From a virus: a stretch of 64,000 bases of DNA. Positions 47,801-55,150 of the stretch are shown in pieces. The stretch lies in IMG/VR virus record IMGVR_UViG_3300034104_003795, positions 90,370-154,369 of that record; one strand, given 5' to 3'. Each line of letters begins with the position of its first letter. Positions within the stretch are counted from its first letter, which is position 1. Under the pieces are notes generated by a model. It ran no database searches and had not been told where the DNA came from. It was given only the letters and a program-made list of their open reading frames with translations. The position numbers were made by a program, and so were the translations under genes.

Positions 47801-48101
47801 TTGTTTTTGTAGAACTATTGTAAACTAATACTTCACTTGCAACAGCATCGGTTGAAATATTATCAAATCTTAAACTACCAGAAATTAAAACACTACCAGT
47901 AAATTGTCCGCTTAATTGTCCACTTAAAGTTGATAGATTCGATACGGATGAAGATACTGATGTTAATGTTGAATTTAAATTATCAGTTGTTGTATATAAT
48001 GTATTTACGGAACTTGATACGTTTTCTAAAATCGTCAAGTTGGCATCCATTTCTGCCGCCGTTAAGGGACTACCCTTTGGTATTCTTTTTATTATTGCCA
48101 T
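44850..48101 (-). CDS. Collagen-like tail-fibre protein
   Basis: 1083 aa. The N-terminal ~70 residues (AIIKRIPKGSPLTAAEMDANL, then Ser/Leu heptads) are typical of phage fibre attachment regions. Several blocks of Gly-X-Y triplets, chiefly GTS, GSS and GKD, form collagen-like triple-helix rods (~110-215, 300-390, 690-770, 830-1000). Between them are beta-rich domains, including two copies of a GYAWVGG...ATSSFG unit (~495 and ~565). The C-terminus is a short adhesin-like domain (TGSLTPANGDMIYNSTTHKF). It likely forms a trimeric receptor-binding fibre. Confidence 0.9.
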   Translation of the reverse strand: MAIIKRIPKGSPLTAAEMDANLTILENVSSSVNTLYTTTDNLNSTLTSVSSSVSNLSTLSGQLSGQFTGSVLISGSLRFDNISTDAVASEVLVYNSSTKTIGKTTSIASGPAGTAGSGGSSGTSGKDGTSGSSGTSGSSGTSGKDGTSGSSGSSGTSGSSGSSGTSGESGTSGSSGTSGSSGSSGTSGKDGTSGSSGSSGTSGQNGDRFSSTSSTSNNISTGSKNFTIGTGLQWTPGQAIIISENASNVLEGTVTSYNSGTGDLVVNITTTSGSGTGITSWYINTAGAPGQSGSSGTSGSSGSSGTSGSSGTSGSSGSSGTSGSSGSSGTSGKDGTTGLDGTSGSSGTSGSSGSSGTSGSSGSSGISGTAGTSGLTTTVFPYTGSAHISGSLHITGSIRIGKTQYGGMLYGPTVQILDLGSDSRGAQEENSSILWTDKSTNAKGELYTKAGNLYHELHFRTFEAVAFDDADVTFGKNLNISGSITSSLREGYAWVGGPNNRTILVATSSFGSAGSGTGIFAATGSVFATTNNIQITGSLQVSGPLSASLPQGYAWVGGVNDISRIIATSSFGAITVSQQGGSSFGSVRTIRFNGAVVADDGGGQVTITTGGGGGGLTINSGSFSAAATTTLTLDNTIRATNSGGGTVALTVAGGVGGGGSNGTSGTSGKDGGGGTSGSSGTAGVSGSGGTSGTSGKDGSSGTSGLNGIGAPGTDGTSGSSGITGIGGTAGTSGSSGSSGTSIALTINDDVGPTSISGVNQITFTGGAVVTNTPGSGHITITAGTGGGAGSAGSSGKDGTSGTSGKDGTFVGSSGTSGSSGFGKDGTSGVNGSDGTSGTSGISGFFGSSGTSGKDGTFIGSSGSSGLNGENGTMGTSGSSGTSGTSGLTAAGATAGSGGTSGTNGAPGANGSDGTSGSSGKNGLDGTAFGSSGTSGVTGTSGVDGTSGTNGTSGTSGVASLLAVTGSVNNGLVRYENSPERLFVSNTLTFDGAEMKLTGSMFVSGAISASGFNIYATGTPEITSATNLNLTAGTAVIVTQSPMRMATFTDVQTGSLTPANGDMIYNSTTHKFMGYANGAWVQLH
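45200..47780. repeat. Tandem-like nucleotide repeats encoding Gly-X-Y triplets
   Basis: On the plus strand, blocks of 9- and 18-base units such as CCAGATGTA / CCAGAAGTT recur at about 45230-45720, 45890-46120, 46980-47230 and 47500-47760. They encode the GTS/GSS/GKD triplets of the fibre. Such repeats invite recombination and length change. They also create long antisense ORFs that I do not accept as genes. Confidence 0.8.
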
Positions 48102-48130
48102 GGTTTTATTCTACTTGTGTGTAATTACAC

Positions 48131-48145
48131 AAATAAATATAAATA
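48131..48145 (-). promoter_or_regulatory. TATATTTAT-like element before the fibre gene
   Basis: The minus strand reads TATTTATATTTATTT about 30 bp upstream of the fibre ATG at 48101, in the only gap before that gene. It is a weak variant of motif B; a late promoter is one possibility. Confidence 0.25.
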
Positions 48146-48165
48146 AATGGAAGAAATAAACACTT

Positions 48166-48684
48166 TTAAGGATTTTCCGGTTTAGGGGGAGATTGCTTTG
48201 GTTTTGGTATCTTAAGAAACTTTAAAAAGTCATCAGTAATAAACTTAACTTCCTTTATGGATTTCACATTATTAAGTAAATAGGTTCTATATGTACCAGG
48301 CTGATGTTCATATATTCCATGTCTTTTTAATTCTTGAAATGTTTTTGAACCAATCTTATTATCGGGTGACAACAACTCATCTAAAGTATTTTTTTCTGCA
48401 ATTTCTTTAATTTCATCGTATTTCAATCCCCTTTTTAAATTCAACTTTAGCCAATGAAAGAATTTTTCAGGTCGCGCTTCACTTATCTTTATACAATGTA
48501 GTACTTTATCAGGTGTAATACTAATTAAAAAAATAATAGCACTTTGAGGCCCATTAAACGAAGTAAGTTTTCCACCAACATACTCATACGAAACTATTTT
48601 ATAAATTCGTCTTGGAGTTAGTTTTGTTTTAGGAACTATGGATTCTCTTTGTATCAGCCTATTATATAAGTTTCCGTATGGCAT
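48166..48684 (-). CDS. Hypothetical protein with basic, Pro-rich tail
   Basis: 172 aa. Its first ~30 residues are basic (NRLIQRESIVPKTKLTPRR), with a beta-rich centre and a Lys/Pro tail (KIPKPKQSPPKPENP). It has the look of an assembly or DNA-associated protein, but no domain is recognised. It overlaps the GT-B stop by one base. Confidence 0.55.
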   Translation of the reverse strand: MPYGNLYNRLIQRESIVPKTKLTPRRIYKIVSYEYVGGKLTSFNGPQSAIIFLISITPDKVLHCIKISEARPEKFFHWLKLNLKRGLKYDEIKEIAEKNTLDELLSPDNKIGSKTFQELKRHGIYEHQPGTYRTYLLNNVKSIKEVKFITDDFLKFLKIPKPKQSPPKPENP

Positions 48685-49988
48685 TAACCTATTTTATTAA
48701 GTTTTGGTAATTGAATTTTTTGACTATTTACTGTAGGTGCGTTAAATGGAACTACTTGAGGTGCTCTTTTTACATAAGTATTAAGTATTTCTTCAAATCT
48801 TTCCGTCATTTTTTCTAAAGTAAAACTTTTAAGAGTATTTTCTCTTAATCTAACGGATTGTGACTTATATGTGTTATAGTTCTTATATACATCATATAAT
48901 TTATTTGCCGCATTTGAATAGTGTACCGTAAACCATTGTGCTTCTTTCATACAAAACTGGTCTGCTGCTGAATCGTGTACATTTGTCAACGAACCCTCTA
49001 ATAAAACCGCATGTTCTTTTGGTAAGAAATCGGTATGTCCACTCCAACCACTAGCTATAATTGGTTTACCCGTCAAACTAAATTCAGCCATAGGTCTACC
49101 ATACCCTTCACCCTTCGCAAATGATACCATTGCTTTAACCTTCGGATGATGGTATAGATTACTCATATCGCTTTCTTCCATATCACCATGAAGTAAATAA
49201 ATAGGTGGACACTTATCACCAAAACTCTTTATAACTTCTTCAATTTTCTTTCTAGTAGCTTCTCTATCCATTACACTAAATCCGGCATGCGATGTCTTTA
49301 TGATAAGAGCTGGTTTGTTTTCTTTGGTATATTGGAATACGGTTGCAAATGTTTTAATTGCCATACCAATATCTTTTCTATCTTGTCCCAAGTCTCCTTT
49401 CAACCAATGTCCAACAACTAAAAAACAAAAATCTTCTTTTATATTTTCTAAAATATCAGTATTTGTTTTAGATGGTACGGATGATTCAAATATATCGGTA
49501 TCAACTCCTTCAAAAAGCACTTCAATTGGCTTTACAACTCTAATTTCACCAACTATTTCATCAGTTTGTTGATTTTTTTGTTGATAAACAGTTCCACCTA
49601 AATTTTGTCTTGTGAAATGAGATGGTACTAATATCAAATCCATTTTGTTAGAACCATCAATGAAATCTTTTGGAGCGATTGTAGTTTCAACACCGGCAGT
49701 TATACCAATATTATAGTGCCCTTTTGGTTCAAATTCATTTGCTACCGAAACTTGCATAAACACATCCGGCTTTTGTTCTACTACTCCTACAACTCTTTCA
49801 AGCATCCATCTACCAAATTCATCTTGGTCAGTTACTTGATTTTGTGGAGTGTTACCCCAACGAAGTGGGATAATCTTAATATCATATTTATCCATTTTGC
49901 GTAGTGATTTCATCAAATCTCTACAATGGTCCCCATATCCACTTCTCGTAAAAATAGGTCCCTGAAATACTAATGTTGGTTTACTCAT
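48684..49988 (-). CDS. GT-B glycosyltransferase (group 1-like)
   Basis: 434 aa. The N-terminal LVFQGPIFTRSGYGDHCRDL resembles group 1 starts; the C-terminal VSFAKGEGYGRPMAEFSLTGKPI (~280-302) is the E-x7-E nucleotide-sugar loop. HWLKGDLGQDRKDIG (~194) fits the domain linker. It pairs with the next gene, and both stand apart from the main glycan operon, near the replication block. Confidence 0.8.
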   Translation of the reverse strand: MSKPTLVFQGPIFTRSGYGDHCRDLMKSLRKMDKYDIKIIPLRWGNTPQNQVTDQDEFGRWMLERVVGVVEQKPDVFMQVSVANEFEPKGHYNIGITAGVETTIAPKDFIDGSNKMDLILVPSHFTRQNLGGTVYQQKNQQTDEIVGEIRVVKPIEVLFEGVDTDIFESSVPSKTNTDILENIKEDFCFLVVGHWLKGDLGQDRKDIGMAIKTFATVFQYTKENKPALIIKTSHAGFSVMDREATRKKIEEVIKSFGDKCPPIYLLHGDMEESDMSNLYHHPKVKAMVSFAKGEGYGRPMAEFSLTGKPIIASGWSGHTDFLPKEHAVLLEGSLTNVHDSAADQFCMKEAQWFTVHYSNAANKLYDVYKNYNTYKSQSVRLRENTLKSFTLEKMTERFEEILNTYVKRAPQVVPFNAPTVNSQKIQLPKLNKIG

Positions 49989-49991
49989 AAC

Positions 49992-51377
49992 TTATTTAAT
50001 TTTGAACACTTCAAATCTTTTTCTTGGTTTCCAATTCTCAAACACATCTTCAATCCCATCTATTAATTGTTGGGCCATATTGATATGTGTTAATCCCGCT
50101 TCATTGATAAAAAACTCTCTACCAATTAATGCGTTTGCTTTTCTTTCTTCTTTTGGTGTATTGTATGATTTAGCAATTGCTTGTGCAACATCTTCTATAT
50201 CAACTCTATCATCCCAAATATACGGTGTTGGTACTGAACCTGCTAATGCTTGTGCTCTACTCCATACCGGATACGCCCAAGGACCAGGTTCTGCTTTACC
50301 TTCCCATTTTCTCCATTCATGTAAAGAACCAATCTTAATATAATCATCTGCAACCAATACATTACCTTCAACTTTAAATCCACATTGGTCTTGCAATCCA
50401 CCGGTTACGTTTACAATGATTGGAGTTCCAGCCATTATCGATTCTGCGGTTGCTAATCCAAATCCTTCGTTGTTAGCAATATTGATTGTTACATCTGCTA
50501 TATTATAGTTCCAATTCAATTCTTGTTGAACTCTTCTTTTTTCAGAAAAACGGATATTAATACCAGGTGTAAGTTCTTCAATTACAGCATACAAGTCAGT
50601 TCCATTTTCATCAACAGGCTGTGTATGCATTAATAAAAGACATTTATCCGCTTTATCTTTACCAATAATCTCACAAAATCTTTTATATGCCATTATTACA
50701 TCGGCCGGTTGTTTTCTGCGAATATTTCTATTACTCCAATACAATACAAAATCATATTCTTTACCACCTAAAATTTCATTACGATATTCCGCAGGTACTT
50801 CGGTTGGTTTGTAGATATCAGTATTAATACCGTGTGGTACATACTTTACTTGCCAATCTTTTAGAGGTCTCCATGTTACTTTATCGGTTCTAGAAGTAAT
50901 TCTTTTTATAATACCATATGTTTGTCTTGATATACATCCAATCCAATCACAACTTTCATAATAATCTCTATTATACATTGGGTCTGGTAAATCATCCCAA
51001 ATTGCGTAGAAAAGAATTGGAATATTTTGTCTGATTTCGTGTTCGATATCATACAACCATGTCCAATAACGAGGGTCAGTAAAGTGTAAGATTGCATCTG
51101 GGTTTTCTGAATTAATAATCTGCCTTAACAAATCAGCATTTCCATACCCATTCCAAGGAAGTATTTTTAAACTAGCATCTGCTACTCCATAATTTTTTTG
51201 TATATCTTCGCTAACATCCAAAACCTTACCTTGTTCAGGATGGTTAATTGCCGCTCCAACTTGATACCAATCGTATTTGTGTATCGTACCCAATACGAAT
51301 TCTTTTGACATTGTGGCTATACCACTTGCCATTCTTAAATCATCCGAAAGTAATAGGATTTTTTTCTTTTTTGCCAT
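49992..51377 (-). CDS. GT-B glycosyltransferase (group 1-like)
   Basis: 461 aa. KILLLSDDLRMASGIATMSKE opens the N-terminal Rossmann domain; NEGFGLATAESIMAGTPIIVN (~303-323) is the donor-binding E-x7-E loop, followed by GGLQDQ. DFVLYWSNRNIRRKQPADVI (~215) fits the linker. Likely works with 48684-49988, perhaps in DNA-base or glycan glucosylation; the sequence does not say which. Confidence 0.82.
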   Translation of the reverse strand: MAKKKKILLLSDDLRMASGIATMSKEFVLGTIHKYDWYQVGAAINHPEQGKVLDVSEDIQKNYGVADASLKILPWNGYGNADLLRQIINSENPDAILHFTDPRYWTWLYDIEHEIRQNIPILFYAIWDDLPDPMYNRDYYESCDWIGCISRQTYGIIKRITSRTDKVTWRPLKDWQVKYVPHGINTDIYKPTEVPAEYRNEILGGKEYDFVLYWSNRNIRRKQPADVIMAYKRFCEIIGKDKADKCLLLMHTQPVDENGTDLYAVIEELTPGINIRFSEKRRVQQELNWNYNIADVTINIANNEGFGLATAESIMAGTPIIVNVTGGLQDQCGFKVEGNVLVADDYIKIGSLHEWRKWEGKAEPGPWAYPVWSRAQALAGSVPTPYIWDDRVDIEDVAQAIAKSYNTPKEERKANALIGREFFINEAGLTHINMAQQLIDGIEDVFENWKPRKRFEVFKIK

Positions 51378-51391
51378 AACTTATTTTTTCA

Positions 51392-51592
51392 TTAAAATTG
51401 TGAACCTGAAATTTGTAGTTTTAAGTATTCGTTCATTTCTTTTCTAAATTCTTCGTCAGAAACATATCTTTCAACAGTTCGGTTTACCAATTTTTGAAGG
51501 GTAACATCGGAATCAAAAGATACTTTTTTAAATGATGAATATACATCTTTCAAGATTTTCACAGTTGTTAGCTTTGTGTTTTCTTGATTCAT
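51392..51592 (-). CDS. Ribbon-helix-helix-type small regulator
   Basis: 66 aa. LTTVKILKDVYSSFKKVSFDSDVTLQKLVN (~8-37) matches the beta-strand, helix, helix pattern of RHH/CopG-type DNA-binding proteins, with an acidic helical tail. It could be an autoregulator or a regulator of the dyad-marked promoters. Motif B precedes it. Confidence 0.6.
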   Translation of the reverse strand: MNQENTKLTTVKILKDVYSSFKKVSFDSDVTLQKLVNRTVERYVSDEEFRKEMNEYLKLQISGSQF

Positions 51593-51617
51593 TGTAATAT
51601 CGTTTTATATATTTGTA

Positions 51618-51630
51618 TATATAAGTATAT
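51618..51630 (-). promoter_or_regulatory. TATACTTATA element (motif B)
   Basis: The minus strand reads ATATACTTATATA, 26 bp before the RHH start and 21 bp after the nuclease stop. Confidence 0.4.
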
Positions 51631-51650
51631 AGAAAATAAAAAAACGAAAA

Positions 51651-52517
51651 TTAAGGTTTACCATCACATATCCCTCTATTCATAAATTCGCACCATTTAC
51701 AATTCTTTTTGTTATTGCCAGGTACTTTTGGGAATGGGATATCTTTGAAATTTCCATCATCATCAAAAACGGTATTAATAAATTCCATAAATTCATCATA
51801 CACTTTGTTTACCGATGGTGTTCCATTTGGCGGAATATGTTTTGATATGTAAGGAATTGGAAATGCAGAATCTTCAGGAAGTTTTCTTCTCATAATTTGA
51901 TATTCCACTTTGATTTTAGTCATTGGAATATTAAACAATTCTGAATAATATTTTTTATACAAAAGAATTTGAGAGTTTTTCAATTTATCAGCCTTTTGAT
52001 ATTGATTCCATCCCATTGTTGAAGTTTTAAGGTCAACAATTATAATTGAGTTTTCCGCTAAATCTCTCAATACAATATCAATGAATCCAATAAAGTGTAC
52101 ACCGTTTTTAATAGTTGCATTTAAAGGAATTTCAATACCAACTAATTCATATCCACTTTTAGAATAAAATTTACTACAATATTTTTTAAACCAAGTTAAT
52201 ATTCTTCTACCATCTCCATAGAATTCTTCTAATTCTATTTGAGTACAAGGTGTACCTTCGGTAAGAGATTCTTTTTCTTTAGTAAAAGCATCTTTTATTT
52301 TTTCTAAAAGAAGTTTATCTAAATCAATTTCATCTGCCTGCTTTTTTGAAACACCATACATAACCGAAAGGTAATGTTGAATTGTTTCGTGCATTCCAGT
52401 ACCGAAGATTGTGTGAATGTTGCCAGAACTTTCACCTAACTTATCTATGTAATTTAACTTATATTGTTGAGGGCAGCTACTCCACATTGAGTACTGCGAA
52501 AATGATACTTTTGCCAT
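51651..52517 (-). CDS. PD-(D/E)XK nuclease of the Cas4/AddB/RecB class, Fe-S type
   Basis: 288 aa. FGTGMHETIQHYL supplies the QxxxH-like motif, GFIDIVLRD (~143-151) the first acid and IIVDLKTS (~158-165) the DxK site. One N-terminal Cys (SSCPQQYK, ~15) and three C-terminal Cys (NCKWCEFMNRGICDG) form the iron-staple pattern that holds a [4Fe-4S] cluster. It probably resects or processes DNA ends in recombination or host-DNA breakdown. First gene after the promoter at 52532. Confidence 0.85.
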   Translation of the reverse strand: MAKVSFSQYSMWSSCPQQYKLNYIDKLGESSGNIHTIFGTGMHETIQHYLSVMYGVSKKQADEIDLDKLLLEKIKDAFTKEKESLTEGTPCTQIELEEFYGDGRRILTWFKKYCSKFYSKSGYELVGIEIPLNATIKNGVHFIGFIDIVLRDLAENSIIIVDLKTSTMGWNQYQKADKLKNSQILLYKKYYSELFNIPMTKIKVEYQIMRRKLPEDSAFPIPYISKHIPPNGTPSVNKVYDEFMEFINTVFDDDGNFKDIPFPKVPGNNKKNCKWCEFMNRGICDGKP

Positions 52518-52531
52518 TTGTTTTATTTATA

Positions 52532-52563
52532 TAAAGATACGAAAAAATGGTGATATTACCAAA
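52532..52563 (-). promoter_or_regulatory. Bacteroidota-type promoter
   Basis: TTTG (52563-52560), 20-nt spacer ending TTCG, TATCTTTA (52539-52532), between the clamp-loader gene and the nuclease. Confidence 0.7.
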
Positions 52564-53013
52564 TTAAAGTTTGAGTTTTAACTTGGTAATTAACTTGGGT
52601 TCTGTACCATATGCTTCAGCAATTCTTTTGATTTCTTCTCTACCGGTGGTACTTTCATATAATATATCAAGATATTCAGATGCTTCTTTTGTAGAAACTT
52701 CGTACCATTTAGCTACCAAATCAATAATCCATTGTTCATAATCTTTTACCGATTTGCCCTTCATATAACGAAGATAAGTTTTACCCTTTGGTATAACACC
52801 AATAAGTGCTTTATAAACTGCTTTTGGTGGTGCTTCTTGAATATAGGGTTGTATTTCTGCTATCATCTCTATCCAATCAGGATTCATAGACATATAGCGA
52901 AGAATTAACCAGTTACTCCAAGTCTTTTTATCAGTATCATCTAGCTTATCCCAATACTTTGGGTCCTGGTCTTTTGTAATTGCGTTGATATGGTCAAATA
53001 ATCCTTTAGGCAT
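52564..53013 (-). CDS. Clamp-loader subunit, T4 gp62-like
   Basis: 149 aa (T4 gp62 is 187). AVYKALIGVIPKGKTYLRYMKG (~69-90) and WIIDLVAKWYEVSTKEASEYL (~98-118) match the VPRGKRYGKW and LLAKRYQVNTNDAINY segments of gp62. Gene order next to the clamp-loader ATPase supports it. It joins four copies of the gp44-type ATPase to load the sliding clamp. The N-terminus is shorter than in T4. Confidence 0.75.
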   Translation of the reverse strand: MPKGLFDHINAITKDQDPKYWDKLDDTDKKTWSNWLILRYMSMNPDWIEMIAEIQPYIQEAPPKAVYKALIGVIPKGKTYLRYMKGKSVKDYEQWIIDLVAKWYEVSTKEASEYLDILYESTTGREEIKRIAEAYGTEPKLITKLKLKL

Positions 53014-53317
53014 TTGTATCTAAATCTAATGAGCGAGTTTCCGCTGCGGTTAATTTATCTTTTTGTTCTAATGCTCTTAATTCAAGAGGTTTAAGTGGTT
53101 CAAATTCTTCGCCACAACTTCCACATATAACCAAATCAAATGGAATAACCATATCCTGTGCTCCACCAAATGATAATTTTGATAATCTTCTTACTTTTAT
53201 AGTTGATATAAATTTATCATATCCACAATTTTCACATACCATAGGTAACGATTGTGAAATATCTACTTTAGGTTGAGGCATTTGTGGAACTTCACCTTGT
53301 CCAATAATGTTTGCCAT
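53006..53317 (-). CDS. Zinc-ribbon protein in the replication operon
   Basis: 103 aa. CENCGYDKF (~28) and CGSCGEEFE (~66) give a four-Cys zinc ribbon. It lies between the two clamp-loader genes, overlapping the gp62-like start by 8 bp, so it probably acts in replication or couples late transcription to it (inference). Confidence 0.6.
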   Translation of the reverse strand: MANIIGQGEVPQMPQPKVDISQSLPMVCENCGYDKFISTIKVRRLSKLSFGGAQDMVIPFDLVICGSCGEEFEPLKPLELRALEQKDKLTAAETRSLDLDTNA

Positions 53318-53318
53318 A

Positions 53319-54260
53319 TTATATTAAATTTAAAATTTGAATTAATGTTGCCGCTGCAATAATTTCTTTATCAATTGCTACTGCCGATTTAGCTACGCCA
53401 TCTCCTAATACAAGAATAACGTTTGCTGTATTTTCTCCCGCATACTCATCAACCTTATCATATAGTAATGTATAAAGGTCAGAAAAATCAGTTGCCTTTG
53501 AATCTAAAATAGCCTGTCTAACATTCATATATTTATTTCTCTTATCATCTTTTGATTTAAGAATTTCCAAAACTTTCATTTTGTAATCATTCTCTAAAAG
53601 ATTTTGAACATCTACTTGCAATTTACCTTTAAGAGAGTTTAATTGACAAGTATTAATAATCTTACGAATATCAGGGTAAGAAGAATCAATAATAGGAACT
53701 AAATCTTTTGGGTCAAACTGAACATCTTCTGCTCTTAAAATCTTACTCATCTGAATAGCTACATCTTTTTTAGTAGGTGGAGTTATTTGAAAAGTTTGAC
53801 AACGGCTTTGGATAGGTTCAATGATTTTTTCAACATAGTTACAAGTCAAAATGAATCGGCAATGTTTACTGAATGTTTCCATTAAGTTCCTCAAAATCGC
53901 TTGTGCGTTTGGAGTCATATAATCAAACTCATCAAGTATAATAATTTTATACTTTTTGAATCCCATAGATGATGCAAAGTTCTTTACCTTTGTTCTTACC
54001 GTCTCAACGTTGTTTTCATCTGATGCGTTTATAATCATATAATCACAATCAATTGATTTGATAATCAATTTTGCCAATGTTGTTTTACCAGTACCGGCTT
54101 TTCCAAAGAACAAAAGATGTGGTACATCTTCGGTTTCTATATAACCTGCTACTTTACTTTTTAAGTGTTCATTACCTACATAATCATCCAATTTAGATGG
54201 GCGATATTTTTCTACCCAAAGTGAATGATTTATTTGTTCTTCTTCTTTAAATTCAAACAT
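53319..54260 (-). CDS. Clamp-loader AAA+ ATPase, T4 gp44-like
   Basis: 313 aa, near gp44's 319. Walker A FGKAGTGKTT (~52-61), Walker B IIILDEFDYM (~105-114), sensor 1 FILTCNY (~137-143) and the SRC arginine finger (~153-155) are all present. It opens and loads the gp45-like sliding clamp with the gp62-like partner. Confidence 0.92.
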   Translation of the reverse strand: MFEFKEEEQINHSLWVEKYRPSKLDDYVGNEHLKSKVAGYIETEDVPHLLFFGKAGTGKTTLAKLIIKSIDCDYMIINASDENNVETVRTKVKNFASSMGFKKYKIIILDEFDYMTPNAQAILRNLMETFSKHCRFILTCNYVEKIIEPIQSRCQTFQITPPTKKDVAIQMSKILRAEDVQFDPKDLVPIIDSSYPDIRKIINTCQLNSLKGKLQVDVQNLLENDYKMKVLEILKSKDDKRNKYMNVRQAILDSKATDFSDLYTLLYDKVDEYAGENTANVILVLGDGVAKSAVAIDKEIIAAATLIQILNLI

Positions 54261-54271
54261 ATTTTTATTTT

Positions 54272-54736
54272 TTAATTTCCAGTTGAGCCGAAACCACCTT
54301 CACCTCTTTCTGTATTTGATAATTCCTCTACTTCATTAAACTCAATTGGTGGGTGTGGAATAATCATAATTTGTGATATACGGTCACCTACTTTATAAAA
54401 GTCATTAACCGGAACTTTAGTTTCTACCGTTTCATCATAAAAACCCTCGCCACCAAATATTTTGTTAAAGGTAGCCTGTATCTCACCTCTATATCCACTA
54501 TCAATCACACCAACCGAATTACTTAATTGTAAACCGGTCTTTCTGATTGATGAACGAGGAAATACTAATCCTACAAATCCGTTAGGTATTTCCATAGCCA
54601 GTCCCGTTCCATAAGTTATTTGTTCAGGAGTATCTTTAAGGATTTCAGTTGCTACTAAATCCATTCCAGCATCACCATCTTTAGCGTATGTTGGAATTAC
54701 TGCGTTACTATTCAGTTTCTTTATTTTCACTTGCAT
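54272..54736 (-). CDS. dut: dUTP diphosphatase (trimeric dUTPase)
   Basis: 154 aa from ATG at 54736. Motifs 1-5 are visible: DGDAGMDLVA, PRSSIRKTGL (motif 2), GVIDSGYRGEI (motif 3), DRISQIMIIP (motif 4) and RGEGGFGSTG at the C-terminus (motif 5). It hydrolyses dUTP to dUMP, limiting uracil in DNA and feeding dTMP synthesis. It overlaps the upstream gene by 29 bp. Confidence 0.95.
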   Translation of the reverse strand: MQVKIKKLNSNAVIPTYAKDGDAGMDLVATEILKDTPEQITYGTGLAMEIPNGFVGLVFPRSSIRKTGLQLSNSVGVIDSGYRGEIQATFNKIFGGEGFYDETVETKVPVNDFYKVGDRISQIMIIPHPPIEFNEVEELSNTERGEGGFGSTGN

Positions 54737-55100
54737 AATCTTCCATGTTTTTATCAAAGTTTTCTAAATCAGCTTGAGAGTTTTTGAAAGCCTGTCTTTG
54801 AGCTTCTCTCATTTCTTTTCCTGCATCTGAAATTTCTCTAGCGTAAATTTTAAATGTTTTTCCCGATTTACCATTTGTAAATGTAATGTATGAATTTTCT
54901 CCATTAGTTATTTCAAAAATGATTTTAGGATTCTCATCTGCACTAATTTCAGGATCAGTCCAAGCAAATACTTGTGGTTCATCTTCATCAAATTGGAAAC
55001 ACCATTCACAATCTTCATATTTTTTTTGTTCTAGTTTAACTTCACCAATTGGTTCTAGTTCAACTACTTCTTCTTTTTTTGTTTTTTTAGCCTTTGCCAT
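54708..55100 (-). CDS. Hypothetical protein in the replication operon, 130 aa
   Basis: A short basic N-terminus (AKAKKTKKEE) is followed by an acidic alpha/beta body with CEWCFQF near 31. Its place between the polymerase and dUTPase genes suggests a replication-associated role; no domain is recognised. Confidence 0.55.
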   Translation of the reverse strand: MAKAKKTKKEEVVELEPIGEVKLEQKKYEDCEWCFQFDEDEPQVFAWTDPEISADENPKIIFEITNGENSYITFTNGKSGKTFKIYAREISDAGKEMREAQRQAFKNSQADLENFDKNMEDYASENKETE

Positions 55101-55119
55101 ATTATTTTATTTTGTTTTA

Positions 55120-55150
55120 CAAATATACGAAAAAAAGTTTAGAATTCAAA
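55120..55150 (-). promoter_or_regulatory. Bacteroidota-type promoter, 19-nt spacer
   Basis: TTTG (55150-55147), 19-nt spacer ending TTCG, TATATTTG (55127-55120). It overlaps the end of the polymerase gene and drives the genes from 55100 leftwards. Confidence 0.6.

Noticed and set aside
47422-47823. 133-aa plus-strand ORF with similar Pro/Asp repeats
   Set aside because: Another antisense shadow of the collagen-like repeats.
51651-52517. Cas4 as part of a CRISPR system
   Set aside because: The fold and Cys pattern are similar, but there is no array or cas1/cas2; the replication setting favours a phage recombination nuclease.
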